Counted from the first letter of the stretch, positions 19,501 through 29,426 are shown. The stretch: 64,000 nt of DNA from Brevibacillus panacihumi W25 (GCF_000503775.1 NZ_KI629782.1:806001-870000); one strand, 5' to 3'. The notes: a model not told the origin generated them from the sequence alone. A program made the numbers and translations.

Positions 19501-19784
19501 TTCCCCAAAGCCCTCTTGGAGGAATACTTTGTATCCATTGAGAAAACAAAGTACTGTAGATAATGTTGCAACTCTTGCGCGTTTACTATTTCTGATGTAA
19601 CAGACTCATTTATCCTCTTAAAGTTTTCCAAATCACTTCGTTCGATCATCAATTCGTAATATTGATTCGATTCCCGTCCAATAGCTGAAATATTAACAAA
19701 ATACTCGTCTACCAGTTCAACGCTGTTAATCTCCACCGTTTCCGGAAATTGTGAAGCACGCACAATATCGCCTTTGACTAGCAT
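16575..19784 (-). CDS. brxHII: BrxHII, SNF2-family helicase of BREX type 3
   Basis: SNF2/Swi2-type DNA translocase of about 1069 residues (DrmD-like). Walker A region LADDPGAGKTIMSG, DEAH box VDEAHKMAA, motif III LTATPHKGD, and the C-terminal helicase motifs ATDAGGESINLQF and RLEQRMGRIHRIGQ are all present. The ATG at 19784 is chosen for its SD (GGGTGA, five bases); a longer frame upstream would overlap brxA. Last gene of the BREX type 3 operon, where this helicase is a standard member. Its C-terminal 400 residues include a coiled-coil-like, charged region. Confidence 0.88.
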   Translation of the reverse strand: MLVKGDIVRASQFPETVEINSVELVDEYFVNISAIGRESNQYYELMIERSDLENFKRINESVTSEIVNAQELQHYLQYFVFSMDTKYSSKRALGNNKLIPLPHQNEAVYSRMLQTPQIRFLLADDPGAGKTIMSGMLIKELMVRDRIQRVLILVPPLVLKQWQEELSEKFGEKFFIINRSTIKQYGSENPFLKHDLCLASMYWAARDEVKSMLSEVDFDLVIVDEAHKMAAYTHGTINKKTSKTKLYQLGELLLRRSEHCVLLTATPHKGDMENFRHLMKLVDGDIFSSLSVNETLKEKANPFIIRRLKENIKNFDGTPLFPKRTVKTIQYELSKPELQLYEDVTNYVRHYFNRAIHSGSNSTAFAMMLLQRRLSSSIAAIDLSLRRRRKRLQHLLELTVKERKKFIDKTKTINIDEYSDEAFDLQEKIEQQLEQAVDQVDTEELQIEIDQLSRLIKQTAYLKSNAIERKYDELERTLFGLNGLLNQGEKLLIFTESADTLEYLEKRLLERLPRVAKIIGKYSMDERRKQVELFRNECQVMIATDAGGESINLQFCNQMINYDIPWNPNRLEQRMGRIHRIGQKNDVAVFNLVASNTREGDVMIRLLDKMDRMRNDLGSDLVYDFIGEIFNGEDHDLPSLMQAAILERENLDDIIASMERSISEEHQRLLEFVQQERLAEDAFDLPKMRREQHDIAVSKLSHRSYAEFAEQVLVRNNIRVYSSQQEKVKRIDRMPKYIRDLCRIHNLPYSQMNEAIRFTPYSEYCVENVMLLSDDHPLFRLSMLLAQKDQDKLTIQRFMVPYPIREPMTIDVYLVNVVDGTGKELDGDVICIARREDGSVFRLDNYWLFQQQFNGEPIVLEVIDDKSMRSAAIQQAIAIRDRVKTKRNQYLNRVLQYLDQTFTKQIHELMDRRAEYERDNQDNRNSALINQLDASLIDIELRKETRLTQVERQKNITMKPPKRIMQLEVVPRGVAERLFSVDYKEIVEAYERQHGRSNVKMFDPLARVDFYSERFNGEPRFIILTDNRDFFPSEEYLEDLADIAEYTYVYYIQGNVVVDEQRLAQRILV

Positions 19785-19836
19785 GATGATCACCCACTTT
19801 GTAAAAAGACTCTGCCGCGGCGCACGCATGCAGAGT

Positions 19837-20550
19837 TTATTTGAGTCCGACCAATAACCGGCCAATGCCTTGACGTGTAATTTCTAAATGATTGCCCGAG
19901 AGCTCAGATTCCAGCACACTTAGTTCGAATGGGAAAATGCAAGATTCTCCAGATAGATGACCCAGTTCAATGACCGTCTTACCTGTAACGATAAGCATGA
20001 CTTGTACAAGCCATTTTTTTAATTCCGACGAGGAAATATTTGTTTTCGCTGCTATGCTATAAGTATTTCGCTTTGCCATATCCAGGACTCCCCAAGAACG
20101 AAGTGAACTAAGTACGGCATTCACAGATACTTCAACTCGCCGACGTTCACCATACAAACCTTTTATCTTCCGGCCGATCTGTTCGCTAGTCACCTCATCT
20201 TGCAAGTGAAACAAGTAGCCTAGCTGCTCTACCGTATCCTTGAAGAAAGGATACGCAAGGAGACACATGCCCCAATGAAGCACAAGCTTTTCTTCCCGCG
20301 TTGCATGTTGAAACATCTCCAATGCCCTGTCACGAAGCTCGATATGCTCGTCTGAAACTAAGAACCAAATTTTAAACAAAATCGTACGGGCATTAGCACG
20401 CGATTTTGCTCCTCCAATATCGGCCATGAGCCGTTCATCAACCAATTGGTACAATGCATCCCTTGATGAGATTCTAGGGATTTCATTCGCAATAAAATCA
20501 AGCTGATGAAGTTGAATTTTTTGATCGAAACCGACTGCTTTTTTCATCAT
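19837..20550 (-). CDS. brxA: BrxA-like protein of BREX type 3
   Basis: 237 residues, small helical protein without enzymatic motifs. Its position between pglZ and brxHII, its size, and the conserved-looking pattern WGMCLLAYPFF followed by GERRRVEVS fit the BrxA (DUF1819-like, DNA-binding) member of BREX type 3. Starts ten bases after the pglZ stop region; two adjacent ATG codons are possible starts. The name rests mainly on gene context, so it is less certain than its neighbours. Confidence 0.7.
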   Translation of the reverse strand: MMKKAVGFDQKIQLHQLDFIANEIPRISSRDALYQLVDERLMADIGGAKSRANARTILFKIWFLVSDEHIELRDRALEMFQHATREEKLVLHWGMCLLAYPFFKDTVEQLGYLFHLQDEVTSEQIGRKIKGLYGERRRVEVSVNAVLSSLRSWGVLDMAKRNTYSIAAKTNISSSELKKWLVQVMLIVTGKTVIELGHLSGESCIFPFELSVLESELSGNHLEITRQGIGRLLVGLK

Positions 20551-20559
20551 ACACCTACA

Positions 20560-22440
20560 TCATCTTTTTTTGATATGAACAAAAGGAACAATGACCTCTT
20601 CTATGCTTGCACCGCCATGACTAACCACAATCTCTCCTTCGCGCACGAAGGCTTCCCCAGATTGAGCGATTAAGACGTAATAGTCATCCGGCAATCCCGT
20701 ACCTGACCATCGTTTACTTGAATATTGTACTGCGGCCTGATCCCTTAGGACAACATCGCGATATACCCTTACGCGCTCCCCACGGGTTTCAGGAAGTGTC
20801 CCATCATTTGTTCGCCCTACCCCTTTACTTTCCTTGTTTCCATGATCGGAGGTCAGATAAACATCGAAACCCGCGTTCAACAAGTCCAAAAGAAGGGTTT
20901 GCAAATATCTTTGTTTCAACCACACGTCAATTGCAGCATACATGCCTAACTGGCCTTGTATGGTATGGTGAGTGAGTTGATCGATCGTATCGATAACAAG
21001 GCCGGCAACTTTGGTGTTCGATTTGGCCAATGCTGCAATATTGGATCGATCATATTCTCCTTGTCCTAAACCGCGTTCGTAAGTAACATAAACTGAGGGA
21101 ACGCCATTTCTTTCCCAGACTGTCTTCCAGGCTTTTTCCTCTTTGGACGTTGTGTTAATGGAATCGTAGAAGAATCGCGGAATTTCGCCAGAGAAAATAG
21201 ACTGTCTGGATACAGAAGTTAGGGTAGGAATCCACGCGAATGAACCATAGACCTCACACTGAAAATCTTTCACTAATTCCCGCTCCATTTGAGCCCATTG
21301 AACAAAACTCAGCCCATCACAGACAATAAGCGCAACCTTCTCTTGTCCCTTCAGCCTGAGCACCTCAACCGTTTTATGCACCATTACCGGAGCATTTCGA
21401 TCCGTTAACGTAGCCAATGATCCATAGTGATCCGATAACCACTGTTCAAAACCTGCCTCAACTCTTTCCTCCATGTCTACTAATAGGTTGCTGTCCTCAT
21501 CCTCAAGCTGCACTTCTAACAAGATACTTTTTGCCTTCCCAAAGAGACGAGCGATCTGTATCCAGGTGCGGCGATCTGGTGAGGAAGAAAGTAACGTCTC
21601 CACCTGTCGCTCTATTTCTTTCAGCATTTCGATTTTCTGTCGCTTATCATCATAAGATACGCCCCAGAAGAACACATCCGGGAAAGAATCGAGATTAATC
21701 GGAACAGGGGACAGATCGCCTTCGATGAAAAGCATGCTTAACACTGCACGTACCTCGGGGTCCCAAAAAGCATGTGATTCCGGAAAATGGTCTTCAACAA
21801 ATCCATGCCACTCCTGCTGCAGATACTGCACAAAAGCGTGATGTGAGGATATCCAATCTTGAATAGGAACATCCGTTATTCGACGTTTCAGATCGTCAAT
21901 CAGATATTGTTGCATCACTTCCGGAACTTCACAATGAAGTCGATGATAACGCATAGCTAGCAACAGACAATCGGATAGAGAATGCACGGAATCATAGGAT
22001 AACCCATAGACTTGTCTTAAGATAAAGTCAATCGTTGCCCGTTCGGAAGATACCGTGCCACTCATGGTTATACCGGATAACAAGTCCAATGTTCGTGTAT
22101 CCAATTGGCGTACAATATGAGCAGAAAGCCCAGGAAACAGACTGCTTTTCCGCAACTCAACCTTTTGTGCATTGCTCCATATATCAAAGGGGATTTCTCT
22201 TAAGTCTTCCAATTGGCTGACAACAACGCAATTTACATTTTGATCTTTGTTCTTAAATCGGCGTTCCATTTCGTAACGAAATGACGCTCGATCCTGAAGC
22301 TTTATAATTTCTAATCCTTGCCCCGTTAATGTAGAAAGGATGTTTTCATCTTCGAGCAATTGGTCTGGATCGCTAACCATCGTAAAATGGGGGAAAGGTG
22401 CTTGAAAACATTCAAGCACCTTTTGACGCCAAGCGTTCAA
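20560..22440 (-). CDS. pglZ: PglZ, alkaline-phosphatase-fold protein of BREX type 3
   Basis: Defining BREX component, about 626 residues. The PglZ phosphatase-like domain (about residues 375-590) shows ALIVCDGLSFVQW (metal-binding Asp), SRQSIFSGEIP, and VYLTSDHGNKESKG (Asp and His ligands), ending in SHGGASIEEVIVPFV. The TTG start is preceded by AAGGAAGTG located over the pglXI stop. It probably works with BrxC and the methyltransferase to mark or exclude DNA. Length and motifs are normal. Confidence 0.9.
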   Translation of the reverse strand: MNAWRQKVLECFQAPFPHFTMVSDPDQLLEDENILSTLTGQGLEIIKLQDRASFRYEMERRFKNKDQNVNCVVVSQLEDLREIPFDIWSNAQKVELRKSSLFPGLSAHIVRQLDTRTLDLLSGITMSGTVSSERATIDFILRQVYGLSYDSVHSLSDCLLLAMRYHRLHCEVPEVMQQYLIDDLKRRITDVPIQDWISSHHAFVQYLQQEWHGFVEDHFPESHAFWDPEVRAVLSMLFIEGDLSPVPINLDSFPDVFFWGVSYDDKRQKIEMLKEIERQVETLLSSSPDRRTWIQIARLFGKAKSILLEVQLEDEDSNLLVDMEERVEAGFEQWLSDHYGSLATLTDRNAPVMVHKTVEVLRLKGQEKVALIVCDGLSFVQWAQMERELVKDFQCEVYGSFAWIPTLTSVSRQSIFSGEIPRFFYDSINTTSKEEKAWKTVWERNGVPSVYVTYERGLGQGEYDRSNIAALAKSNTKVAGLVIDTIDQLTHHTIQGQLGMYAAIDVWLKQRYLQTLLLDLLNAGFDVYLTSDHGNKESKGVGRTNDGTLPETRGERVRVYRDVVLRDQAAVQYSSKRWSGTGLPDDYYVLIAQSGEAFVREGEIVVSHGGASIEEVIVPFVHIKKR

Positions 22441-22454
22441 TGATGTTCACTTCC

Positions 22455-25271
22455 TTACAGCCCAAGCTTCGTTTGTGCATTGTCATAGTACCGCAGCAGC
22501 TTCTCGTCTTCTTGCAGGATTGATTCGGGCAGACGATTGCCGATATCGACGATAAGTTGATAGTTTTTCTCGGTCCACGCTTTGTAGAATCCGACACGAA
22601 TCGCTTCCGTACGGAACTGCTTTAATTTTTTCTTACTATTCGAAAGTTCTTCAACGTACTGATTGAACTCTCTCAACAATGATTTTTCCCGCAGCTTTTC
22701 CAAATCCGCTTGTTTGTTCGGATCAGGGACATACCACCGATTTTTCGCCTTCTCCTTCAATTTTGGATCGTTTTTGTCTAAGCCGCGAAGATCCTTGTAG
22801 TCGCTGCTTAAATATGCATGGATCTGACTTGGCACTTCTCCTTCGCCATCATACTTAAGGAAATTTTGTTCGAGGAGATCATCCAATTCCGGCAACTTTT
22901 CATGCTTGGCAATATGTTGTATTTCTTTCATGAAATTCGGATGCAAATCTTGACGCGTTTGAGGTTTCTTGAGCAATTGTTGGCGGAGCCATTCAATCGC
23001 GCTGTTTTCATCTGAGACGAAAAGGCTAAGTTGGACAAAATCTTTCGCCTGAATTCGTTTTTTATCGTATTCTGCAACTTGAGATTCCAAAAAGACCATT
23101 CCGTCTCGCATTGGAAAGCGTTGCGTAATTTCAGTTTGAAATTCTGCCGAAGAAATAGGAACCGAATAACCATTTTGAACATGGAAAGCTACCATTCTAT
23201 CAAATAGTATACGAGGTGTTCGCTCTACAACAACACCTGCAGAATCCTTCTCCCCCAAAAAAACCGGCAACTGCTCCAGATGGTATTTAATAAAATTCCA
23301 AATGGAGTCAGAAGTGTTCTTCGTCCGTTCAACATTCTTTACTAGCTCTGAATTAGGCTTATACGCCGAAATTACAAGATCCTGCCTTACGGCAGTTGTT
23401 GTTGTAACGGCCTTAAAGCTTCCCTGCTGTTTATCCAGCGCAGAAACATTTGCTATTATAAATCCGGCCTGTTCTAATGCTTCTCGAATGGAATTCCAAA
23501 CACTAGCTTTTGAATTACTGAATTCTATCGTCATCCAATGGTTAGGTTTCAATATACGATAGAACTCACGAAAACACTTCAACATAATATTCTTATATTC
23601 GTTCAACTTCTTTCTTTGGGAGTTATTGATGATTGCTTCATCCGTCACATTCGTCTTTATGCCCAACCAAGACTCCCATAGAATATTCAGCTCAGAATAC
23701 ATTATGTTTGCTCCAAATGGCGGATCGACAAATATATAATCTATCGAATTATCATTGATTAGTATATCTGATGCGGTTGAGGTCGTTATAACACTAAAAT
23801 CGCTTTGAAAATCATGATTCGTCTGATAGAGCTTTTGAAATGAAGCGTATCTTCTTTCAAAATTTTGAAACACTGAGCCTTCTCTTATAATCGAAGGAAT
23901 ATACCAAGTTCCTTTTAAGATTCCCCCCGCTGTATTTTCTGGATTACGCGAATCGAATCTAAAGGAGCTTTGTTTGCTACTTATTTGCAAAATTCCTGTT
24001 AATATGCCTAAAAAAGCTTTTCTATCCCGAGGTTCGAGCCTGCTCGCCTTATGCAACAATGCAGAAATTAACAATAGATTTCTTTTGGTGAAGTAATGAT
24101 GAATATGCGTGATGCCGATTTTATCGTTTCGGCTTGATTCATCACCCTCGGGCATCTTTGTAACCGGATACCAGTAAGGTATGGGGGTATCGTTAATTTT
24201 ATCTATTAAAGAAAGATCCGATACATCCGGGGCTTTAAAAAACCTTCTATTACCATATGAATAATTGATTAGCACAGGCACTTGTTTCGGTTGCTTTACA
24301 GTCATCTGAAGACAGTCATCAAAAAATGAAATCCAGCTTCGTTCCACGCTTTTTTTATTCAATAGTGCTTTGCAATGATTGCAATAAAACTCATCCAACA
24401 CTTTTCCCGTATCTTTTTGCATGGCAACATCCCAATAAATAACTTCTTCCAAACAGGAAGGACAAATAAAAACATCACTCCAAACAATATAATTGATTTC
24501 GCCTTTTGCAGAATTCCCATCTGGGAGTAAATGATCCGTTTCGAGCAGCCAATTCCATTCTTTTTTTACTTCGTTGATAATCTTCTTTACATTTTTATCG
24601 AACTTATTCAAATCAACTCTTGAATTATAGTTATAGGATAGAAAGGTTGCTGCAGGAGAAAGGTCATTTAGGATGACGTTTCTTTCCCCTATTTTCGATA
24701 TCAAATTTCCCGAAGAATCCATAACTTCACCGGATGAGTTAATCGAGTACCCCAAGCTCATAATCTCGCTGCGGTGCCCGCACATTTGAGCCGCCACACC
24801 TGTCATTCCAGTTCCACAAAATCCATCAAAAACAATATCACCTGGTTCCGTATAATGAAGAATATAACGCATGATAGCTTTATGAGGAACCTTTGTATGA
24901 TAGCTATGCGCATTATATATTGGATCATTCTTACCTTCACTTACATCCGCAGTAAAAGGCTCACGGCGATAATGCTGCTCGTCCAGTTTTTCAGGCTTCG
25001 ATGATTCCCACTCTTTAACAAAGTCCTTGATCCACGGATTCGGACACGCCGTATAATATGGCGGATCAGATAGAGCGAGTATATCCTCATCTTCACCGAT
25101 TGGAAATCCTTCGATCTTTCTAAGCTCCGGCAGCTTCTTTCTCAACTCTTCCGTAAAGTAAGCGCGGCGGGCTTCATCATTTTCAAAAGTCATGCCCAAA
25201 CAGGTCACCGGACCTGTTTGGGCTGTTTGATTTTCATCGGGGAACTCAAGTTGTTCAACCTTATCAGCCAT
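22455..25271 (-). CDS. pglXI: PglXI, DNA methyltransferase of BREX type 3
   Basis: Adenine (N6) or N4-cytosine DNA methyltransferase, 938 residues, of the beta-class arrangement: catalytic SDPPYYTACPNPW comes before the SAM-binding FDGFCGTGMTGVAAQ, and a second VDPPFGANIMYSE follows near residue 490. A zinc-finger-like CPSCLEEV ... CNHCKALL lies at about 270-305. The ATG overlaps the end of brxC by eight bases and is preceded by AAAGGTGAT. In BREX it methylates the host recognition site as self signal; the target sequence cannot be read from the gene. Distinct from the PglX of BREX type 1. Confidence 0.88.
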   Translation of the reverse strand: MADKVEQLEFPDENQTAQTGPVTCLGMTFENDEARRAYFTEELRKKLPELRKIEGFPIGEDEDILALSDPPYYTACPNPWIKDFVKEWESSKPEKLDEQHYRREPFTADVSEGKNDPIYNAHSYHTKVPHKAIMRYILHYTEPGDIVFDGFCGTGMTGVAAQMCGHRSEIMSLGYSINSSGEVMDSSGNLISKIGERNVILNDLSPAATFLSYNYNSRVDLNKFDKNVKKIINEVKKEWNWLLETDHLLPDGNSAKGEINYIVWSDVFICPSCLEEVIYWDVAMQKDTGKVLDEFYCNHCKALLNKKSVERSWISFFDDCLQMTVKQPKQVPVLINYSYGNRRFFKAPDVSDLSLIDKINDTPIPYWYPVTKMPEGDESSRNDKIGITHIHHYFTKRNLLLISALLHKASRLEPRDRKAFLGILTGILQISSKQSSFRFDSRNPENTAGGILKGTWYIPSIIREGSVFQNFERRYASFQKLYQTNHDFQSDFSVITTSTASDILINDNSIDYIFVDPPFGANIMYSELNILWESWLGIKTNVTDEAIINNSQRKKLNEYKNIMLKCFREFYRILKPNHWMTIEFSNSKASVWNSIREALEQAGFIIANVSALDKQQGSFKAVTTTTAVRQDLVISAYKPNSELVKNVERTKNTSDSIWNFIKYHLEQLPVFLGEKDSAGVVVERTPRILFDRMVAFHVQNGYSVPISSAEFQTEITQRFPMRDGMVFLESQVAEYDKKRIQAKDFVQLSLFVSDENSAIEWLRQQLLKKPQTRQDLHPNFMKEIQHIAKHEKLPELDDLLEQNFLKYDGEGEVPSQIHAYLSSDYKDLRGLDKNDPKLKEKAKNRWYVPDPNKQADLEKLREKSLLREFNQYVEELSNSKKKLKQFRTEAIRVGFYKAWTEKNYQLIVDIGNRLPESILQEDEKLLRYYDNAQTKLGL

Positions 25272-28200
25272 TCTGTATATCACCTTTCCGCAGTAAAATC
25301 CTAACTCGATTACCGTTGCCGGTTCCTATATGATCTCTGACAAGTGCTTCAAATCGGCTTCTCAACTCATCCACTGTTAATGGATGGCCATTCCCAGCCA
25401 TCTGGACCAATTGATCTACTGACAGTTCAACTTTACGTATCCCCTCGAACAAGTCCTTCAATGTTTGGACTAGTTTTAAGTCTACAGGGGAAGAGAATTT
25501 TCCGTCTTGGACGAATTGTTCGATTAATTGTTTTTGCTCAGCATTAAGTAACGAAATACTTTCTTTTATCTCTGCATCATTCAGTGTATTAACTACAGTC
25601 CCCGTCCAGGATGTTACTAATTCATCAAGTTCATCATTCAGCTTAGCAATACTAACTTGTTGAATGTAAGGCTCATCCTTCGGGCGATATCGGCAATGAG
25701 GACAAATGACCGCATGTTCCAAGTCATCTTTCTTCAAATTCCAGCAGAACTTTAGCTGATCCAACTTGGATTTCCATTCCTCCAGTTGTCTTGAAGGCAA
25801 GATGGAAATACTCGCTAATTGACGGAATGTAGCATATCTGCCATCTTGCAGTAGTTGATCCCTCTTGTTCTGATCGGTAATACCGAGTCGAGCGCTGCTA
25901 TGCATCGCGTAATATAGATCGATATACTGTTCTTTCAGCTTCTGTAAGCTTTGAATTTCTTTCTGGCAATCTCCTCCTGCTTTCAAAGCATGAAGAACGT
26001 CTTCTAATGCACCTTCCGCTTTCGCATGCCATTCATGCTTCACTTGTACGTGGTTGAGCGCATTTACAATGTACTGCGCCTTTTGCGTTACATCGATTGC
26101 CTTTTGCTCTAATGCTATCAACTGCTTAGCCAGTTGTATATGTTCCTGCATTAACTCAATGTCAGCAATCGTATATTTGAAGTTTTTCAACCTGGCCGGT
26201 GTATTATATACAGTCAAGCTTTGCAAAAATTCGTTTAGCTTTCGCAGTTTTTGCTGATTCTCTCTAATTTCCGTCTCAGAAAGCAACGGAAAATCCCATG
26301 TCGGAATCCCAGATTTAATATCCTGCTCCAACTTTACGATCTCTTTTAACAACTTATCGACTTCCACTTGCAACTGAGCGACCCCAGTTGCTTGGGATTG
26401 GGGTTGAAGAAGTCCATGACTGATGGTAAACAGATCAAATAATGCTCGCAATTCCGCTAACGGCAAATCAGAAGGTTTCTTAATGTGAGTAAATTCCATG
26501 ATGCCTTCTGCTTTCAAACGGATTAATTCATCAAGTTTCATTGAATCATAAGTCGTGCCGTTGATTGTGATGACGATATCTCCGCTATATACAAGCGCAA
26601 CCAACAATACCGCCAGCAGTTCCGGCTCTAATTTAAACTGTACCGTTCTCTTTACTTCTATCCCGCCGGCGATTCGTTCCGTATGCAGCAGCTCAGAAGC
26701 ATTAACAACCTGATTATGACCTTTGGAGTTCACAAGCTGCATAATCCAATTCGCATATCCGGATTTTTGAACGTTCAATTTATCGCCATCGAGCAATACA
26801 AGTCCTTCCAGAATCGCCCTAGCCGTTTTAGTTTTTGTAGCTGATTGGATCGAGCTTAACGCCTCCGGAATATAAGTAGTCTTTAATACATCCCATTTCA
26901 GGCATGTCCTGTCTGTTCGAAATACAGGGTAATCCGGATATTTCTCCTCGAACCATTGTGTTAAGCATTCATCGGCCGCGGTGTCCACGATTTCACGAAC
27001 TGTCGCTTGCACGGGTGCAGTAAAGCTCCAATCTGCCAACTTTTTCGTAATACCTCTATAAGTCATTTTAAACGCGGTTGGCATATTTACCTTGAACCAC
27101 GAGGTTAATTCCTTAATGTAATGGTTAGCTTTTTCTTCGTATAACCCCTTCGTAGCTGTTGAAGCCGTTAACGCCATTTCCTTAGCCCCGGCATACTGCC
27201 TCAAATTATGGAACAGCGTCTGATCCTTCGTATCAAGCACGAAGAAAACTTCGTCCGGCTTCTTCTCATCCTTAAATTTTGGAACATCGAAAGCTTGTAA
27301 GAAATAGATATAGAAATCCCGCTCCGGCTGAGCCGTGGAACGTTCATTAGGCGCTCCGAAGAAAAGATAACCCGGCCTTGTTGCTTTGTGACTATACCAA
27401 TCCAGCTCGTGTTGCCAGATTCGATAACCCGTAACATAAGTAGAAGGTGAACATTCCAGCACCCGTTCTAATACTTGAAAGTAATAACGATCTAATTGCT
27501 CTCCGCTTAACGTTTCCGCTTTACTTGCAATGTGATCATCTACAGGAACATCCTTGTCTAGATCAAGATAATACTGTCCATTTTCTTGGTTCGTGGAAAT
27601 AAATTGATAGCTAACAGACTTCAATATCTCTTTCAACGTTGATTCAACAGTAGCATCGAGAAATTCTACGTCCATATCACAGTTTTTATCGAACAAGAAC
27701 AATTGGTCCCGCATTTCCGAGGGTGTCATTCCAATTCGAACCCTCAGATCATCCGTTGTAAGTCGGAAGACAGATAGAGCCTGAACGATTCGTTTGGCCA
27801 TCGGTTTGTATGACGGTTTTTGGAATGCATATTCGACCCTGTCCAGCAGGACATCTGCTTTCTCCATGACTTCCCGAACATCCGGATCTGAACGCAATGT
27901 GCTATCGGATTGTATATATGTCCAATAGCTATCAAAAGAAACAATCCCGGGGCTGTCTGCCGGAATATCTTGATCGAGAAGTTTTTCAATCTCATCGCTA
28001 ATCGTAGTTAGAGCAACGCGTTTCTCCGCAATTTTGACCTTCTGAAACGCAGTTAAATAAGCCGGATGAATCGGGAACAGTTCTACATACTTTTCAAGTT
28101 GCTCCCCTAACTTATCATACAATGGAGCGAACTTTTGCAAGTGTTCGCGGATATAAGCTTTTTGAGTATCGTTCTTCTTAAGTAGCCGCTGCGAAACGAC

Positions 28201-28944
28201 AAATTCAATATCTTCACGAGCAATAATAGCCTGAACCGTACGTTCCTTAACTCTTCTTAATTGCTCAGCTACAAAGGCAAATCGCGGATTATCAAACAGC
28301 ATTTCCTGCACGCCGGTCATAAAGCGGAACCTTGTCGACTGTGTAATCTCGCCCATGGCCCGGAGGAAGTTAAGGTCCAGCATCAGTTCCTGTTCTTTCC
28401 TGCTGCGCAAGTAATCCAACAATTCATCTATAATGAGAAGAAATCCATGGTCCGGATATGTCTCGTGGAAAACAGACATCAATTTGACGAACTCATCTTT
28501 ATTGCTGACAACTTGAGAAAGCTCTGGCATTTCATAGTTAACACCAATGCTTTGTAAGTATTCCGTCATCTCCCGAAACAGCACTTCGCGAAACGGCATA
28601 TCAATACCGTCGAATTCGATTCGAAGCACTTTAAACTTTCCTTCGATTTCTTTGGCCTTGGCTGCAACTGTCTGATTTTGCAAACGGCCACTCGTACCCG
28701 GATGTTCAGCTAGTGCAGCAATCACACTCATCAAATGCGATTTACCCGTTCCATAATTTCCGACAACCATAATCCCTTTATGGTCAATAGGACGATCAAA
28801 TTGTAGTTGTTCGATAATAATATCATTTAGTACTTCTGCCATCCGGTTAGAAATGACATAATTATCAATAATGCTATCATCAGCGGTTCTTAATTCGATA
28901 ATGGAGCGAATGGGTTCAAACTGAACAAGTTCGCGATACTTCAT
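25264..28944 (-). CDS. brxC: BrxC, large P-loop ATPase of BREX (DUF6079-like)
   Basis: 1226-residue AAA-type ATPase. Walker A VVGNYGTGKSHLMS is near residue 63, Walker B GFLLIIDELLDYL near 165. The long middle contains nuclease-free helical segments and coiled coils (about 860-1000), and a C-terminal zinc-like motif CPHCRYRPKD lies near 1090. In BREX the ORC/Cdc6-like BrxC assembles with PglZ and PglX. It follows brxF by 23 bases and overlaps pglXI. Full length. Confidence 0.9.
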   Translation of the reverse strand: MKYRELVQFEPIRSIIELRTADDSIIDNYVISNRMAEVLNDIIIEQLQFDRPIDHKGIMVVGNYGTGKSHLMSVIAALAEHPGTSGRLQNQTVAAKAKEIEGKFKVLRIEFDGIDMPFREVLFREMTEYLQSIGVNYEMPELSQVVSNKDEFVKLMSVFHETYPDHGFLLIIDELLDYLRSRKEQELMLDLNFLRAMGEITQSTRFRFMTGVQEMLFDNPRFAFVAEQLRRVKERTVQAIIAREDIEFVVSQRLLKKNDTQKAYIREHLQKFAPLYDKLGEQLEKYVELFPIHPAYLTAFQKVKIAEKRVALTTISDEIEKLLDQDIPADSPGIVSFDSYWTYIQSDSTLRSDPDVREVMEKADVLLDRVEYAFQKPSYKPMAKRIVQALSVFRLTTDDLRVRIGMTPSEMRDQLFLFDKNCDMDVEFLDATVESTLKEILKSVSYQFISTNQENGQYYLDLDKDVPVDDHIASKAETLSGEQLDRYYFQVLERVLECSPSTYVTGYRIWQHELDWYSHKATRPGYLFFGAPNERSTAQPERDFYIYFLQAFDVPKFKDEKKPDEVFFVLDTKDQTLFHNLRQYAGAKEMALTASTATKGLYEEKANHYIKELTSWFKVNMPTAFKMTYRGITKKLADWSFTAPVQATVREIVDTAADECLTQWFEEKYPDYPVFRTDRTCLKWDVLKTTYIPEALSSIQSATKTKTARAILEGLVLLDGDKLNVQKSGYANWIMQLVNSKGHNQVVNASELLHTERIAGGIEVKRTVQFKLEPELLAVLLVALVYSGDIVITINGTTYDSMKLDELIRLKAEGIMEFTHIKKPSDLPLAELRALFDLFTISHGLLQPQSQATGVAQLQVEVDKLLKEIVKLEQDIKSGIPTWDFPLLSETEIRENQQKLRKLNEFLQSLTVYNTPARLKNFKYTIADIELMQEHIQLAKQLIALEQKAIDVTQKAQYIVNALNHVQVKHEWHAKAEGALEDVLHALKAGGDCQKEIQSLQKLKEQYIDLYYAMHSSARLGITDQNKRDQLLQDGRYATFRQLASISILPSRQLEEWKSKLDQLKFCWNLKKDDLEHAVICPHCRYRPKDEPYIQQVSIAKLNDELDELVTSWTGTVVNTLNDAEIKESISLLNAEQKQLIEQFVQDGKFSSPVDLKLVQTLKDLFEGIRKVELSVDQLVQMAGNGHPLTVDELRSRFEALVRDHIGTGNGNRVRILLRKGDIQNG

Positions 28945-28967
28945 ACTTCACAATAACCCCTTCTATA

Positions 28968-29426
28968 TTAGATTTCGATAACATAACTTGAATACGAGTT
29001 ATCGCTTTGATAATATTCAGGATGTTCGGGTGTTGCGTATGTTAAAGAGCCACTTTCCAGAGTTCCTGGCCAATGAACGATAAGCGTCTTATTCCCGCTT
29101 AAATTTTCAAACAAACGAACGGGATTCTGCTTCAATTCTGTATCGAATAGATACTCAATACGGTCAAGAAAGACTACATTCTTGTTTTCCCCTGCTAAAA
29201 GTGATCGAAGTATCCTGCCTACTTCGAAAGGCCTTTTTTCTGGAGGAAGTAGTCGTAGTTGCTCAGACAATAATAAGCCTACGTTAAGGATTGGAATCTC
29301 CATTTGATGAATGGCACGTTGCAACTCTACTTGTGAAATCCGACTCACCACAACAAATAACATTTTATTTCGTTTAGTTCTAGCAGTCTTGATCTCCAAA
29401 GCAATCGATTCTTGTAAACTCGCCAT
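28968..29426 (-). CDS. brxF: BrxF, small P-loop-like protein of BREX type 3
   Basis: 152 residues from the ATG preceded by GGAGTGA. Its place directly before brxC and the pattern FLDRIEYLFD (Walker-B like) with KTLIVHWPG fit BrxF, the small ATPase that marks BREX type 3. The expected Walker A position, after MLFVVVSR, has no GxxxxGK(S/T) in this copy, so nucleotide binding may be lost or altered. First gene of the BREX operon; the shared-type promoter lies about 110 bases upstream. Confidence 0.8.
   Translation of the reverse strand: MASLQESIALEIKTARTKRNKMLFVVVSRISQVELQRAIHQMEIPILNVGLLLSEQLRLLPPEKRPFEVGRILRSLLAGENKNVVFLDRIEYLFDTELKQNPVRLFENLSGNKTLIVHWPGTLESGSLTYATPEHPEYYQSDNSYSSYVIEI

Noticed and set aside
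14410..25271. DISARM system (SNF2 helicase, methyltransferase, DUF1998 proteins nearby)
   Set aside because: PglZ, BrxC-like and BrxF-like genes in one operon identify BREX type 3; the DUF1998 proteins are in another operon and fused to helicase domains, and no PLD-type DrmC is present.
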